Source: Dastarcus helophoroides
Taxonomy: Eukaryota > Arthropoda > Insecta > Coleoptera > Bothrideridae
Direction: 5' to 3'
Length of the DNA: 64,000 nucleotides
Assembly: GCA_028583605.1 (NCBI GenBank)
Contig: CM053327.1
Coordinates: 18,959,629 to 19,023,628 of the forward strand
This document shows positions 1 through 9,769 of the stretch, one piece after another. The notes under the pieces are model-generated. The model had not been told where the DNA came from. It did no database searches and was given only the letters and a program-made list of their open reading frames with translations. The number at the start of each line of letters is the position of its first letter. The first letter of the stretch is position 1. The position numbers were made by a program, and so were the translations under genes.

Positions 1-156
1 TTTTTTATTAGACGTTCGTCTTTTCTCTACCATTATCAAGTTCGTTATTTTAAATACGGGCCTATAATTTTTATTGCATCCTTGTGCAGTTTCTGAATCT
101 CCGACTTCTTTGAGGTATCAAACTTTTATGTGATTAAACATTTTGTGACTGTAAAC

Positions 157-1210
157 CAGTGGCGGCTGGTCTTAAAGAGCGCAAGAGCGCGCGCTCCTCG
201 TGAAATGAGCGATCTATTCTTTTCAGTTTAATATAAAAGACTTGGATTTATCACATTTTTAAACACAAAATAATGATATACTAATTAACTAATAATACTT
301 GCGAGTGACTTGAAATAAAGTACGCAAACTTTTATTCCATTATATTATATACTATGAGGAAATTGAAATACGTTGGTGCGCGCAGAATTATGCACCTAGC
401 GTGGCTGCCATGCGATGCCTATCAACGGCATCCACGGGATACGGAGAAATAAACACCACGTTAAAGCTAGCCCGGGGTACGCCGCTCCGCGCTTATGCGA
501 TATTGCCAAATGGTGAATACGAGTCAGAATTTGGAGTGTGTATTTACGGTTTATGATGCTAAATGCGTAGGTGCCGACTGATTTGATTGCGATTGCTAAT
601 TGTGCCGCTTACAAGCCTAACTCCAATAGTACCCCTATTCACAAAGAGATAGGAATACCCATTCTAGGGTCTAATTATTAATTTGTATATTTGGATTTAA
701 ACAATTTTGATGAGAAAGTAATGAACACCTTATTTCTTTAAAAGATCGTAGGGCGGACTTTGTTTAAAAAAAATTTTTTTTTGTGTTTTTGTAGAGTTTA
801 ATTAGAACTTTGTAATAAAATATATTTTATTTTCAAATGCAGTTTTCATGAAAAATCGATATAATTGTATTCCTACGAAAGCAAACAAATTTAATTAAGT
901 AACCTAGAGCCGCAACGACGTGCAACCGTACAGAGTATTTTAAAGGGGCTCAGAAATGTCGATAATGTTGTTTTTTTTTTCGTACTTGATGAAAATAATT
1001 TAGGGATGATAACCCAAACATATTTTGGAGGTTATAAGATGTTAATTAAAATTTAATTCGTAAAAATACTATTAAATATCACACCTTTTGTATCCCTTTT
1101 ATTTCTCTTAAATTTAATACCTTGCTATGGCACTGGAGTCGCCTAAACTCTTAACTACTAATATTTTTGCACCTGCGCACCCCCTGTCAAAAAGTCACCA
1201 GCCGCCACTG
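157..1210. mobile_element. Non-autonomous hAT element, 1054 bp
   Basis: The ends are inverted repeats: CAGTGGCGGCTGGT at 157-170 and its exact complement at 1197-1210. The 8 bases CTGTAAAC lie directly outside on both sides (149-156 and 1211-1218). An 8-bp target-site duplication with termini beginning CAG(T)G is the hallmark of the hAT superfamily. The interior is AT-rich with no open frame resembling a hAT transposase, so it must have been moved in trans. Inside the left end is a short GC-rich run of GAGCGC-type bases. The boundaries are exact to the base. Confidence 0.9.
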
Positions 1211-1218
1211 CTGTAAAC

Positions 1219-1947
1219 TACCATCAAGGAAAAACACCCTTTTCAGATAAACGTATTTTGTATTTTTGAATAATAGTTAACCAGAATGTAATAAAATATT
1301 ACAAACTAAGTATGATAGCTATTGTTTTATTTGTTATTTGTTATTTGTTATTCTAAATATCCATAGTTGCTTTGTTCGAGTTATTAATCATTATTTTTTA
1401 TGGTCAATTGTTTATGGGTATGCCTGCGGTTTTTTGTTAAAGTTTATTTATTTTGCCATTACCCTTTTTCTTACCAACTAATTGCATTGTTATAATTTTA
1501 TTGTAAACAATAATTCCTTACTAATTAAGAAAATAATACAGTAATGTTAATCTAAAATGAAGTGTTTTTTCCTTGATGATGATTTGAAGTTACGAAACGT
1601 TTAGCCACATACATCAATAAAATCGGAATTTTAAAAAAAAAATTAAAAAATTGGAATAATATTAATAATAAATTGAAACTTAGAAAATGATATCAAAAAG
1701 TTGAGAAAACGTTTAAAATTTCGGAAAAATTTAAGGAAAATTTAAATTTCGGATACTTAATAAATGGTGTCATTTTGAGAAAAAACTTAACATTGAATTT
1801 TTTCTTTTAATTTGGATGTTTTCTGGAATTTCAGTGTTTTCCAAATTTGAGAGGGTTCGCCATTTATTATTTGTAAAGGTATTGTGTATTCAAAACACTG
1901 TTCTAATAGAGCTTATTTTAAGAAAATATTAAAAAAAGCAAGAAATC
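1219..1947. other. AT-rich intergenic DNA, no gene seen
   Basis: The stretch contains a short run of TTATTTG units near 1327-1352. From about 1620 to 1830 it carries degenerate AT-rich phrases of the GAAAATTT/TTTCGG kind seen throughout the window. No protein or RNA gene could be supported. Confidence 0.5.
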
Positions 1948-2007
1948 TTGCTCCTTGCTAATTTTTTTGACAAGAAATCTTGCTCTTGCCAAAATAACTT
2001 CTCTTGT

Positions 2008-2046
2008 CTTGTTCTTGCTCACAAATGTCTTGTGAGCAAGAACAAG
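2008..2046. repeat. Perfect 17-bp-stem hairpin
   Basis: CTTGTTCTTGCTCACAA at 2008-2024 is exactly complementary to 2030-2046, with a five-base loop ATGTC. The surroundings (about 1938-2065) are rich in further CTTG/CAAG words, including a second imperfect pair (CTTGTCTTG on the left, CAAGACAAG on the right), so the fold can extend with a bulge. It resembles the tip of a palindromic MITE, but no outer boundaries or target duplication are visible. Confidence 0.7.
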
Positions 2047-2059
2047 AAAAAGCAAGACA

Positions 2060-3060
2060 AGAAGAAGAAAATCGTGAAACAGTGTGGACGACTAAAATTG
2101 TGTGGCTCTGGGGTACTGATATCGTGGTATCATGCTCTAGTTTTCTGCTGGAATTCCATTATGATTATGAGTGAAACTTAAAACATTAGCACTTTTATTA
2201 GACCAAACTAATTTTATGCACGATTTGTATCTGCTTGCAAATTGGTTTTCTATTACTGCAAAAAGTTGCACGATTTACTTAAAAACTGAAAGCATCAAGT
2301 CAGTAACAGGCTACAATTAAACAATGAATTATTCAGTCGATTTCACAAAATATTATGGTTTTATGCTTTTATCATTATTTTGTTTTATGCAATTATTAAT
2401 GATATTTTTGTATCATAATAGCATGGATTCTACTCAGGACCAATTTAAAGCTTGTCTTAATTTTTTAACTTCTTTTATTTTCTTATTATATTATTTTATT
2501 GCACTATTTTCAAACACTTGAAACTACCTGTCTTGCCTAGATGTTTCACTTGTTTTAGATTTCTATAAAACTCGCAAATTGAAAATGTTTACGTATCGAT
2601 TTTAGTTGGTATTGATTTGTATTTAATTTTTCCAGTTTATTTTTGAACCATAAAGTAAATAAAGATTCTTTAAAAAAATTATTTTTGCATCATGTTGTTT
2701 GCATTCATCTGCATGTGCATTTGTAAATTCTTGACATATTTTAAACCTCTGATGGCGCTATCATGGAGTAATAAAATACATAAATGTAATTTACACTCAG
2801 TATCAGCAAACTGTCTCTTTTGGTGGGCGTACATTAAGAGGTCATATTACTCGAGAGTTTGACGTTACTGAACGTTAATGTAATTCTGATAATTCTCGAC
2901 TTCTGTAGAATCAATTACGAAAATATTATGTAGACAGTTTTAAGTGGTAGCACTTACAAATAAAAAAAATAGCAATTGTCAGAAAGTGCATTAATAAATC
3001 TTGACGGAATTAAGGTATTTCTCGTCTATCCAGTGTCCATAAGAAAATATAGGCTAGCTA
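2060..3060. other. AT-rich DNA, no supported gene
   Basis: Short open frames here (for example a 65-codon hydrophobic frame at 2324-2521) have the Leu/Phe/Ile-rich composition expected of AT-rich non-coding DNA. They have no recognisable domain. No repeats with clear boundaries were found. Confidence 0.4.
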
Positions 3061-3072
3061 GTGTTCACTAAA

Positions 3073-3155
3073 CATCGATAGGAACTATCGATAATATCGA
3101 TAGCTTTGACTATCGGAAGCTATCGATAGTAACGTTGCATAGTATCGATAGTTCT
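3073..3155. repeat. Cluster of TATCGATA palindromes
   Basis: Within about 80 bases there are at least four full copies of the self-complementary octamer TATCGATA and further partial ATCGATAG words, in both the ACTATCGATA and CTATCGATAGT contexts. In Drosophila TATCGATA is the DRE bound by DREF, but the same palindrome is also common in insect repetitive DNA. No gene start lies nearby, so a repeat-derived origin is more likely than a working promoter. Confidence 0.6.
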
Positions 3156-3409
3156 TAAGAAGCAACGTTCGTCTTTTAATAAAAATGTTTAATGTTTCGT
3201 GAAAAATCTTGAGAACTTTTATTTTAAATTCTAGGTTCAAACTTGGAATTTTCACACTCGAAAATTCCAAAAATTTTAATGCTAAAAATTTCCAGTAAAA
3301 AAAAACATATTTAAATTAAACTTTCATTTCTTACAAAAATTCTTGTTAATTGTCGAAAATTCGCAAGAAATCTTTTACTTGAAGTTTGCTAAAAAAAGAA
3401 TTTGAATAC

Positions 3410-3820
3410 TGTTACGGACTTTATCGGTTCGAATTGATTCACACGTGAATTTACTAATACTAATATATTTACTATTACATTTACTATATTTATTAATATA
3501 TTTATTACTAAACTAAACTTGGATCACCATAATTGAACAATTAACTCACTTATTATTGACTTCTACTAACTCACTAATTACACTGACTCTGACTGACTCG
3601 AGGGACAGCTGACCGCCTTATACAGTTTTGGCATCCAAGTTCTAGAACAATCCAGTAGATAAGGCTTATCGTTTGCCAAAATTTTGGGAACGCTTATCTT
3701 CCGTTTGCTTCGTTATTGCGGTCGCTTTCCCCTTATCAGATCATTCTAGAAACTTTTCTTATGTACTAAATTCTACAATTCTATTCTAAATTCTATTCCA
3801 TCTATTTACATTGCGTTACA
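3410..3820 (-). mobile_element. Solo LTR, Ty3/gypsy-like, 411 bp
   Basis: On the minus strand it starts TGTAACGC and ends CGTAACA. It is flanked by the 4-bp duplication ATAC (3406-3409 and 3821-3824). Its minus-strand 3' end (TTCGAACCGATAAAG then GTAACA) matches the end of the plus-strand LTR at 54135-54466 and, more weakly, the one at 36610-36846, so all three belong to one family. TG...CA termini and a 4-bp duplication fit a gypsy-type retrovirus-like element. No gag/pol or second LTR is present, so it is a recombined solo LTR. Confidence 0.8.
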
Positions 3821-3939
3821 ATACCTTTTTCTACCCCTTAGGGACGAATTGCTTTATAAAATTCTCACAGAGGACGTAGGAAATTTCGAACTACTGACAC
3901 CGTTTGCCGCTCGCCGATCGTCACTTCAAAGGAGATAGC

Positions 3940-4775
3940 TATCAAAAAAAATCGATCTTTTTGTTAAAACTTAAATTAAATTTCCTAAGTTTCCTAAAGT
4001 TGAGAATATTTAGATTGTTATAGAAATATCGATGCAATTTTGAAAAAATAAGGAATTTTGAAAAAAGTAGAAATTGAAAAAAAATTATTAGTAGAAATTT
4101 CCAGAAACATCGCTTTTTGATATACAAGAAACATGAAATATTCGGAAATTTTAATTTAAAAAAAACAGGAAAAGTCGAAAAAATTGATTTAAAAAATAAT
4201 GATTTTTGAAAAATACTGTCAAAATATCAAGAAAAGTCAAAATGTTTAAAAGATAATACAAAATGTCCAAGAGAATGTTCAATTTTGAGACAAAAAAGTT
4301 GAATTTTTAAAAATAAATTCTTAATTTCGAAAACGACTAATTTCGAGAAAAAGAACCAATTTTGGGAAAGTCGCAATTTCTAGAAAAACCAAATTAAAAT
4401 AAAAACCCAACCCTTCGGAAAGAATCGAAAAATGTTGAAAATTCAAATAATGCCAAAATATTTCTAAAGATGTTGTGAAAAAGAGTCGCAATTTTTATTT
4501 CGTCATTCCAATTTTAACATAATATTTAAATTTTAGTAATGAATTGAATGTTTTTCTCGAAATTCCCCAAAGATATTTTTCTCAACATTTTTGATAACAT
4601 GCCAAGAAAACAGACGAATTTCGAGAAAACCGAATTTCAGGAAAAATTGCGAGAAAAAAATCGACATATTTTGGAACTAAAACATCGCATTTTGAAATAA
4701 ATATAGAAATTTCGCGAAGTAATTGAAATAAGGCGAATTTTAAGATACAGTTGAAATTACAACTTAAAAAAATCA
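3940..4775 (+). mobile_element. Fragment of dispersed AT-rich hAT-like element (copy C)
   Basis: This apparently simple AT-rich block is collinear with 63240-64000 and with the reverse complement of 25400-25900. The shared order of landmarks includes AAAACCCAACC, TTGCGGAAG-like words, TAACATAATATTTAAAT, and GGAACTAAAACATCG near the end. It is therefore a decayed copy of a longer interspersed element, not a local satellite. It stops abruptly at about 4775, next to the SINE-like units. Open frames on either strand are compositional and not supported as genes. Confidence 0.7.
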
Positions 4776-4787
4776 AAACTAATGTAG

Positions 4788-4930
4788 TAGCTAGCGGATA
4801 CTGAGAGGGTACGTTATGTGAAATAAATGGTTAGAGTTGAGAGTAGTGGTGGCGATAGAGGAGCCTGACCTTTAACGTGACGGTCCTGGGTTCGACTCCC
4901 AGTCGTTGATCACATATTTTTAACTCTACT
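4788..4930 (+). repeat. tRNA-like SINE unit 1
   Basis: The sequence GGTTCGACTCC (about 4892-4902) is a good RNA polymerase III B box inside a perfect T-arm: stem CTGGG/CCCAG with a seven-base loop. Upstream, GGCGATAGAGGAGCC can form a D-arm-like stem. The anticodon and acceptor stems do not form properly, so this is a tRNA-derived SINE head, not a tRNA gene. The unit is bracketed by short complementary words (AGAGTT and AACTCTAC). A second unit follows about 270 bases downstream. Confidence 0.65.
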
Positions 4931-5061
4931 GCAGTTTCAGAAGTGGCATTAGGGATCCACCTGACAGCATAGCGTTTATGTTTATGTCTTATGTTTACCG
5001 AAGTGTCGGATTATGGCCGACAGCCGAAGACAGCTGATTTGTCAAGAATGGCCGAGCAGTA

Positions 5062-5220
5062 GCAGACAGCGGATACCGAGAGGGTACCTTATGTAAAATG
5101 AACGAGTAGAGTTGAGAGTGAGTTGAGAATAGTGGTGGCGATAGATGAACCTGGCCTGTAACGTGAGGGTCCTGGGTTCGGCTCCCAGTCGCTGATCACA
5201 TATTTATAACTCTACTACAC
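5062..5220 (+). repeat. tRNA-like SINE unit 2
   Basis: This is a diverged tandem relative of the preceding unit, with the same order of words: GCGGATACCGAGAGGGTACC, AGAGTTGAGAGT, GTGGTGGCGATAGA, GGTTCGGCTCC, GATCACATATTTATAACTC. The T-arm stem CTGGG/CCCAG is intact although its loop differs by one base from unit 1. About 130 bases of unrelated sequence separate the units. Confidence 0.65.
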
Positions 5221-5224
5221 TAAA

Positions 5225-6075
5225 AAAAAAAGTGACAGAATTTTGACAGAAAAAATAATGCAAAAAAAGAATTGAAAAAGCAAATTTTTTAGAATAAAGT
5301 CGAAATTTCGAAAAAACTAATTTTAAGAGAAAAAGTCGAAACCAGAAAAGTTAAGTACCAAATTTTGAGATAAAAATAAAAATATCGAGGAAAAGGCAAA
5401 CTTTCAGAAACCAGTCAAAATTAATGAAAAGTCAAATTTAAAAAAAATCAAAATCTTCAGAGAAATTCGATGTTAATAAAGATAAGAAATTTGAAAAAAA
5501 AAACGAAAAGGCGCAAATGAAGAAAAAGATCGAATTTTTTTGAGAAAGTCAAATTTTAAGAGAAAGATACAATTTTGAGCATCGTCGTTTGTGAAAAAAC
5601 GAAACTTGAACAAAAAATCAAAATTTTAAGAAAAAGACAAATTTCAAGAAAAATATTTAGATTTCCAGGAACATACAGAATCAGATTTTAAGATAAATTT
5701 CAAATTTTCAACAAAAACTCTGATTTTGAGAAAAATATCGAAATTCCGATATTTTAAATTCGTTTTTATTTCGATTTTATTATCGGAAACAAACGAATTT
5801 GAAAAAGAAAGATTCGAAATTTGAAGAATAAGATCGAAATTTAGTAAACATTTGAAATTGCCCAGAGGGAGAATCTGGTTTTATTGAAATTTTGGAAAAA
5901 GGGCGAATTTTGAGAAAAATGAAATTTTCGGAATATTCTCTTGACTGCTTCAATCGGGCATGCGCCCCAATTTGCCTAACCCTAAGATTTCCAAAAAAAA
6001 TCATTATCAAACTTTCTAGATAAAAGATGAATTTTGAAAAATAAATTGAGTTTTTTTTTAATTCTCCTCAAATTC
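5225..6075. repeat. AT-rich degenerate repeat block
   Basis: The block consists of loosely repeated phrases of the type AAAAGTCGAAATTT / TTTTGAGAAAAA, spaced 15-40 bases apart, mostly in one orientation. No exact period is visible by eye. The 76-codon minus-strand frame at 5780-6010 lies inside this low-complexity DNA and is not supported as a gene. Confidence 0.6.
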
Positions 6076-6099
6076 ATAGATAAGTAAAAAAAAATTAGC

Positions 6100-6182
6100 T
6101 CGGGCTGTTGACTGTTTACTGTAGTAATTGGTACGGAACCTTAAGAGTGAGAACTCGATTCGCTCTTGGCTGATTTTTTAAA
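6100..6182 (+). repeat. tRNA-like SINE fragment
   Basis: GGCTGTTGACTGTTTACTG, AGTAATTGGTACGGA and CTCGATTCGCTCTTGGCTGA occur in the same order, inverted, at 26995-27065. That shows a dispersed short repeat. AACTCGATTCGCTC resembles a degenerate B box. Only the head is recognisable. Confidence 0.55.
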
Positions 6183-6230
6183 AATTTATCACATAGGGCG
6201 GGAGGGAGACGCAAACATTTGATTTTATTA

Positions 6231-6246
6231 AAGGGCGACGAAGTAT
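6231..6246. repeat. Left target-site duplication of LINE
   Basis: AAGGGCGACGAAGTAT is repeated exactly at 7441-7456. The pair brackets the minus-strand LINE fragment, so these are the duplicated target bases created when that copy inserted. Confidence 0.9.
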
Positions 6247-6322
6247 TATTATTATTATTCTTATGGGGTAGGTTATCCCTGCAGCACTAAAGCTTTTGCT
6301 TATTGTGCCCCCAACGATTATC

Positions 6323-6538
6323 TTATTGTTTTCTCGTTCTTTTGAGAAATTCCAGAACCCACTTTATGGTTGTTTTCACTATTGTCTTTGGTTCAGTCAG
6401 GGCATTCCCAAAGCTGGAATGTCTATCCCTTGTCAGAGCCGGACCTTCACATAATATGCGTAAAGGAGTTTTTTCTTTCTCTCCACACATTCTACAGATA
6501 GAATTTTCTTTTACGCCAATTGTTGTAAGATGTTTCAT
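6323..6538 (-). pseudogene. LINE ORF2 C-terminal Cys motif remnant
   Basis: The frame contains CRMCGEKEKTPLRILCEGPA followed by LTRDRHSSFG. This is the C-x2-C ... H/C type end found downstream of RNase H in ORF2 of several LINE groups, where it is thought to contact nucleic acid. It lies in the expected order after the RNase H remnant on the same strand and is separated from it by frameshifts. Confidence 0.75.
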
Positions 6539-6958
6539 TAAGGCACAGTGTCCCGTAAATAGTCCAACTGTCCACCTGATCTGATTTTTGCTTAAGTGTA
6601 ATAGTTCTCTGGCTCTGTTTGTGATGGTGCGTCAATAAACTTCCGCTATTGCCTTAGACCGTTGACACCCCTCCAGTGAGTGCTGTGTTCTTTCCTAAGT
6701 AGTTCTTTTATTACCTCTTTTGCCGCTTTGTAAGCAAGCGGACAAAGTAGGCTCCGGTCCTACTAGAAGAAACTCGGCTCCCATTTTGGCTAGAAGGGCT
6801 GCTCTTTCATTTCCTTCAATTCCTCGATGGGCCTCAACCTATCGAAATATAACTGTATTGTCCTGTGCCAAAAGTTGCTTAGCTTATCAACACAATCTTT
6901 GACCGTCCTAGAGTTTATTTCATAAGCTCTCAGCGCATTTAGTGTTGCTTGGCTGTCG

Positions 6959-7440
6959 CTATACGATTCTCTTATTTGTATAAGACCTCCTGATCATTGC
7001 TTCAGCACAGGCTGTAATTGCAGTAACTTCTGCCTGAAATATGGTTGCCAAAAATCCCAGGTTTATGTAAAATTCATTCCCTGATTCTTTGCTGGTTATT
7101 CGCTCACCAGTACTTAACTTTGTTTTGGATCCATCTGTGAACCAGATTGATTCATTCTCTCTTTTTTGGTTCTGGCTAACTGAACTCTCCTTTCCAGGTA
7201 TTACTACCCGGTAGTGTTTGTGAAAGTTGGGGATACCCTTTGTTCTGTCTGATGACATACTTAGCGTATGGTTCGCACTTGAATATTTTTTTGTAGGGCA
7301 TGTTGATCTAGGTGATTCCATTCCATACCCATTTGTTTTTAGCCTGTAGGCTGCTGACAGGGCCTCCGCCTCCACCACCAAATGAAGTGGAGGCAAACCT
7401 AGCAGTGCTTCCATTGCTGCAGTGGGCGTTGTTTGCATCG
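6959..7440 (-). pseudogene. LINE ORF2 remnant: RNase H domain
   Basis: The frame enters at the truncated 5' end and runs to a stop at 6959. The open frame extends upstream to an ATG at 7483, but that start lies in flanking DNA. Recognisable pieces are TAAMEALLGLPPLHLVVEAE (the conserved linker before RNase H), then WFTDGSK carrying the first catalytic Asp, then FQAEVTAI carrying the catalytic Glu. The frame breaks just before the third motif. In the next frame YSDSQATLNALRAYE follows, and in a third frame HRGIEGNE (about 6806-6829), the usual ending of this RNase H type. At least two frameshifts are needed to read all motifs. Confidence 0.85.
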
Positions 7441-7456
7441 AAGGGCGACGAAGTAT

Positions 7457-8022
7457 ATTAAGGTTTGGAAAGCACCGATTCAAAGGTAAACAATCCTATG
7501 CAAATTTACAATCCACAAAACGTAAATATCATATGTCCTAACAAAATCATGATAAACAAGAAAATGGTTTTAATCTTTTTGACGACTATAAAAAGGTGGT
7601 ACCCTAAAATATTTTGGAAGACTAAAATAATGAGATTATTTTTAACAATTGAAAAAAAACTCATGAAAATTTCCTGGACACCCTTATAGCTTCAGCCCTC
7701 TTGAACCTGACCATCTACTGCTTAGCAATTGCTGGAAATAAGTTCAATCTCAAATTACATTTTGTGACTCACCTTCAATCCTTAAAATTTTTTATGCTAA
7801 TAGTTGGGAGTTTAGAAAAAATTTGAAACAATTCCTATAGTGATGGTTTTTTATTTTCATCTCTCTTCAGTATCTAGCCGTATTAATAGACTCAACATGT
7901 GATTTCTCTTGCCACTCTCCTGACGTGGGGGTTCTTGAATATTTCTTTGGCTAAAAATATTACTTTGGAAGGGTAGTTCATTTATTAACCCAAATACTTT
8001 AACTTATACTTCTATCAAAAAT
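7457..8022. other. AT-rich DNA, no gene seen
   Basis: The DNA continues the target sequence interrupted by the LINE. The 74-codon plus frame at 7465-7689 has no recognisable domain and starts at the LINE junction. Confidence 0.4.
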
Positions 8023-8130
8023 TGACTATCGAAATGCTTGAGGGCAACCTGTGTTGTGTTTTTTAATCTTTATTGGTTTCAGGGGAAAAGATTTGTATTT
8101 CAATTTTTGAAGATAACCAAGATAACCAAA
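8023..8130 (+). mobile_element. Penelope-like tail fragment, plus strand
   Basis: The sequence CTATCGAAATGCTTGAGGGC, then TGTTGTGTTTTTTAATCTTT, TTGGTTTCAGGGG and TTTTTGAAGATAACCAAG, matches the two better-preserved copies at 9530-9760. Here the upstream half of the hammerhead-like motif is missing. The order of words (stem, GAAA, poly-pyrimidine-rich tail) is the arrangement at the ends of Penelope-like elements. Confidence 0.55.
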
Positions 8131-9529
8131 AAAAAAATACTTTATCATTTTAAACAATAAAAATGCTTATGTTTCTGTTTTGCTTTAACGCCAAGATTAA
8201 TAACCATTTGTATTTGTAGTAACATCTAATATATGGTAGCCAAAAAGGTGGAAGTTCATTATATTCATTATCAATTGACAGTTGACAGTTGCAGGTATAC
8301 CAATGACCAATGACGTTTGTCCATCAACTTTTGATAAGTAACCAAAGAGGTAGGGTTGTGCCACTGGAACCCCGTATGTATTAATATGGTATGCTAAGGA
8401 TGACCACTTTGCAACTTTCCATATTTATATTGTTTTTGTCTCAACCTGAAATATGCATTTTGTGCTAGCTTTCTAAGAATTATATCTATGTTATTGCCCA
8501 AAGTTTTAATTCTTCCTTCTTTCCTCTCTTTTGAGATAATGTGTAAAGATGAAACGAGGTACCTTTAATCCTATATCCAATTTATTAACTAAAATCAAGG
8601 CTAGAAGCCCAGTGAAGACCCACGATGTGGGTGTGGTGTCTTGGCGGACAGTCGTGATGCGTGTTGCACAGATCAGCAAAGGGAGTGTGCACAAGATGCA
8701 GGGCTACGCCCCAGCACATCAGCCAACCCCCAGGACCGCCTTTGTGGACTTCCGCGCAGCAGGATAACATAAAACCGAACAAGAAGTGAAAGGCTCAAAT
8801 TTTTCAGTGAATGCACCGCATGGAGAAAGTTGGAACCAATTCCATAGAGGGCGCTCACGTAAAGGTTGGAAGATAGCTGTATTGAACGGATTTGTTGAAG
8901 TATCCGACCTCTTTGATTTGTTGCGATCCTGATGGAAGTTAGGTTTGAAGTCGCTATATTCGCGGGGTAAACCTTCAAAAATATTGTTGTAGTGGTAATA
9001 AAATAATAAAATAAATAATATTTTTTACAGACAATATGAATATAAATTGTTAATTCATACAGAAATTTTATTCATGAAATTTGAAAATGTAGGAGAGTCC
9101 ATGACATGTAATAATAATCCATAGAAAATAGTCCAGAACATAGAGAAAGGTTATAATAGAATAGAAAAATTATATTACAGTTTACCAACCATTTATTATA
9201 TATTTTACCTTTCTACTTTAGAGATGGCGCTAAATGAATAAATTACCATCCGTCCATATATGTATATTACATATATGCATCCGTCCACATAGGCACGAAA
9301 TAGGCGACCGCCTAGGGCACTAGAGTTTTGGAAACACCGTTCAACCAAGGTGGTTTCTTTTTTTAGTAAAAAGTGTAAGAACTGAAACTAAATAACTAAG
9401 ATAAAGCTCCTGTCCTTTTGAAAAGGTCCGTAAATCGACAATTGTGTAGAGGGAGACGAATTTAAAAAATTCTAAGACTCATATATTTTAATTTTAAAGT
9501 GAAAATTGTAGCATTGGTGGAACATACTG
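8131..9529. other. Sequence between inverted Penelope-like tails
   Basis: About 1.4 kb lie between the plus-oriented tail on the left and the minus-oriented tail on the right. Overlapping open frames at 8506-8978 on both strands are relatively GC-rich but match no family I know. No GIY-YIG or reverse transcriptase motif is visible, so if this is a Penelope-type unit its coding region has been lost or replaced. Confidence 0.35.
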
Positions 9530-9654
9530 GTCCTTGGTTATCTTCAAAAATTGAAATGCAAATCTTGTCCCCTGAAACCAAGAAAGATTAAAAAACACAA
9601 CAACGGTTGCTCTAACGCGTTTCGATAGCCAAGCTATCATCTTCAGAGAGATAT
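9530..9654 (-). mobile_element. Penelope-like tail with hammerhead-like motif, minus strand
   Basis: On the minus strand this reads CTGAAGA, a stem-loop, GAAAC, then GCGTTAGAGCAACC, TTAATCTTTCTTGGTTTCAG and TTTTTGAAGATAACCAAGGAC. It is the mirror image of the next copy (9660-9765), giving an inverted repeat with arms of about 100 bases around 9655. Ends of this kind, with a GAAACG word after a short hairpin, are known from Penelope-like retroelements. Confidence 0.6.
9610..9650 (-). ncRNA. Hammerhead-like ribozyme motif
   Basis: On the minus strand: CUGAAGA (9646-9640), one extra U (9639), stem II GAUAGC/GCUAUC (9638-9633 and 9629-9624) with a UUG loop, GAAA (9623-9620), a minimal stem III (AC and GU around a two-base loop), then U at 9614 as the predicted cleavage base. 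AGAG (9613-9610) can pair with CUCU (9650-9647) as the start of stem I. The extra U before stem II departs from the classical core. Similar variants occur in Penelope-like elements, but activity is uncertain. Confidence 0.5.
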
Positions 9655-9659
9655 TAACG

Positions 9660-9765
9660 TTAGTATTTCTCTGAAGATGATAGCTTGGCTATTGAAATGT
9701 TGTGTTTTTTAATCTTTCTTGGTTTCAGGGGATAATATATGTATTTTAATTTTTAAAATTGTAGC
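9660..9765 (+). mobile_element. Penelope-like tail, plus strand, decayed motif
   Basis: CTGAAGA at 9671-9677 is followed by GATAGC-TTG-GCTATT and GAAAT. The second stem strand has changed C to T and the base after GAAA is T instead of C, so the hammerhead-like fold is weaker than on the minus strand. The downstream tail (TTAATCTTTCTTGGTTTCAG) is well preserved. Confidence 0.55.
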
Positions 9766-9769
9766 AAAG

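Larger units (their letters stand above)
6247..7440 (-). mobile_element. 5'-truncated RNase H-type LINE, 1194 bp
   Basis: A non-LTR retrotransposon copy bounded by a perfect 16-bp target-site duplication. Its 3' end, on the left, carries a run of AAT/TAA triplets (about 6247-6262), a tail style known from the I-element group. The retained part encodes the end of ORF2: an RNase H domain and the C-terminal cysteine motif. Endonuclease and reverse transcriptase are missing through 5' truncation, which is usual for LINE insertions. Several frameshifts and stops make it inactive. Confidence 0.88.

Noticed and set aside
1570..1615. Possible fourth hammerhead: CTTGATGATGATTTGAAG followed by TTACGAAACG
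   Set aside because: The core has an inserted T (CTTGATGA) and the segment before GAAA does not pair as stem II. At best it is a decayed Penelope-like tail.
2324..2521. 65-codon hydrophobic open frame that looks like a membrane peptide
   Set aside because: Leu/Phe/Ile-rich translation is expected from AT-rich DNA; no domain or conserved neighbour.
8506..8978. Small protein gene in the GC-richer segment between Penelope-like tails
   Set aside because: Four overlapping frames on both strands, none with a recognisable domain or codon bias I can judge by eye.
9291..9330. hAT-like end with GGCGACCGCCTAGGGCAC
   Set aside because: No matching opposite terminus or 8-bp duplication found, so an element could not be bounded.
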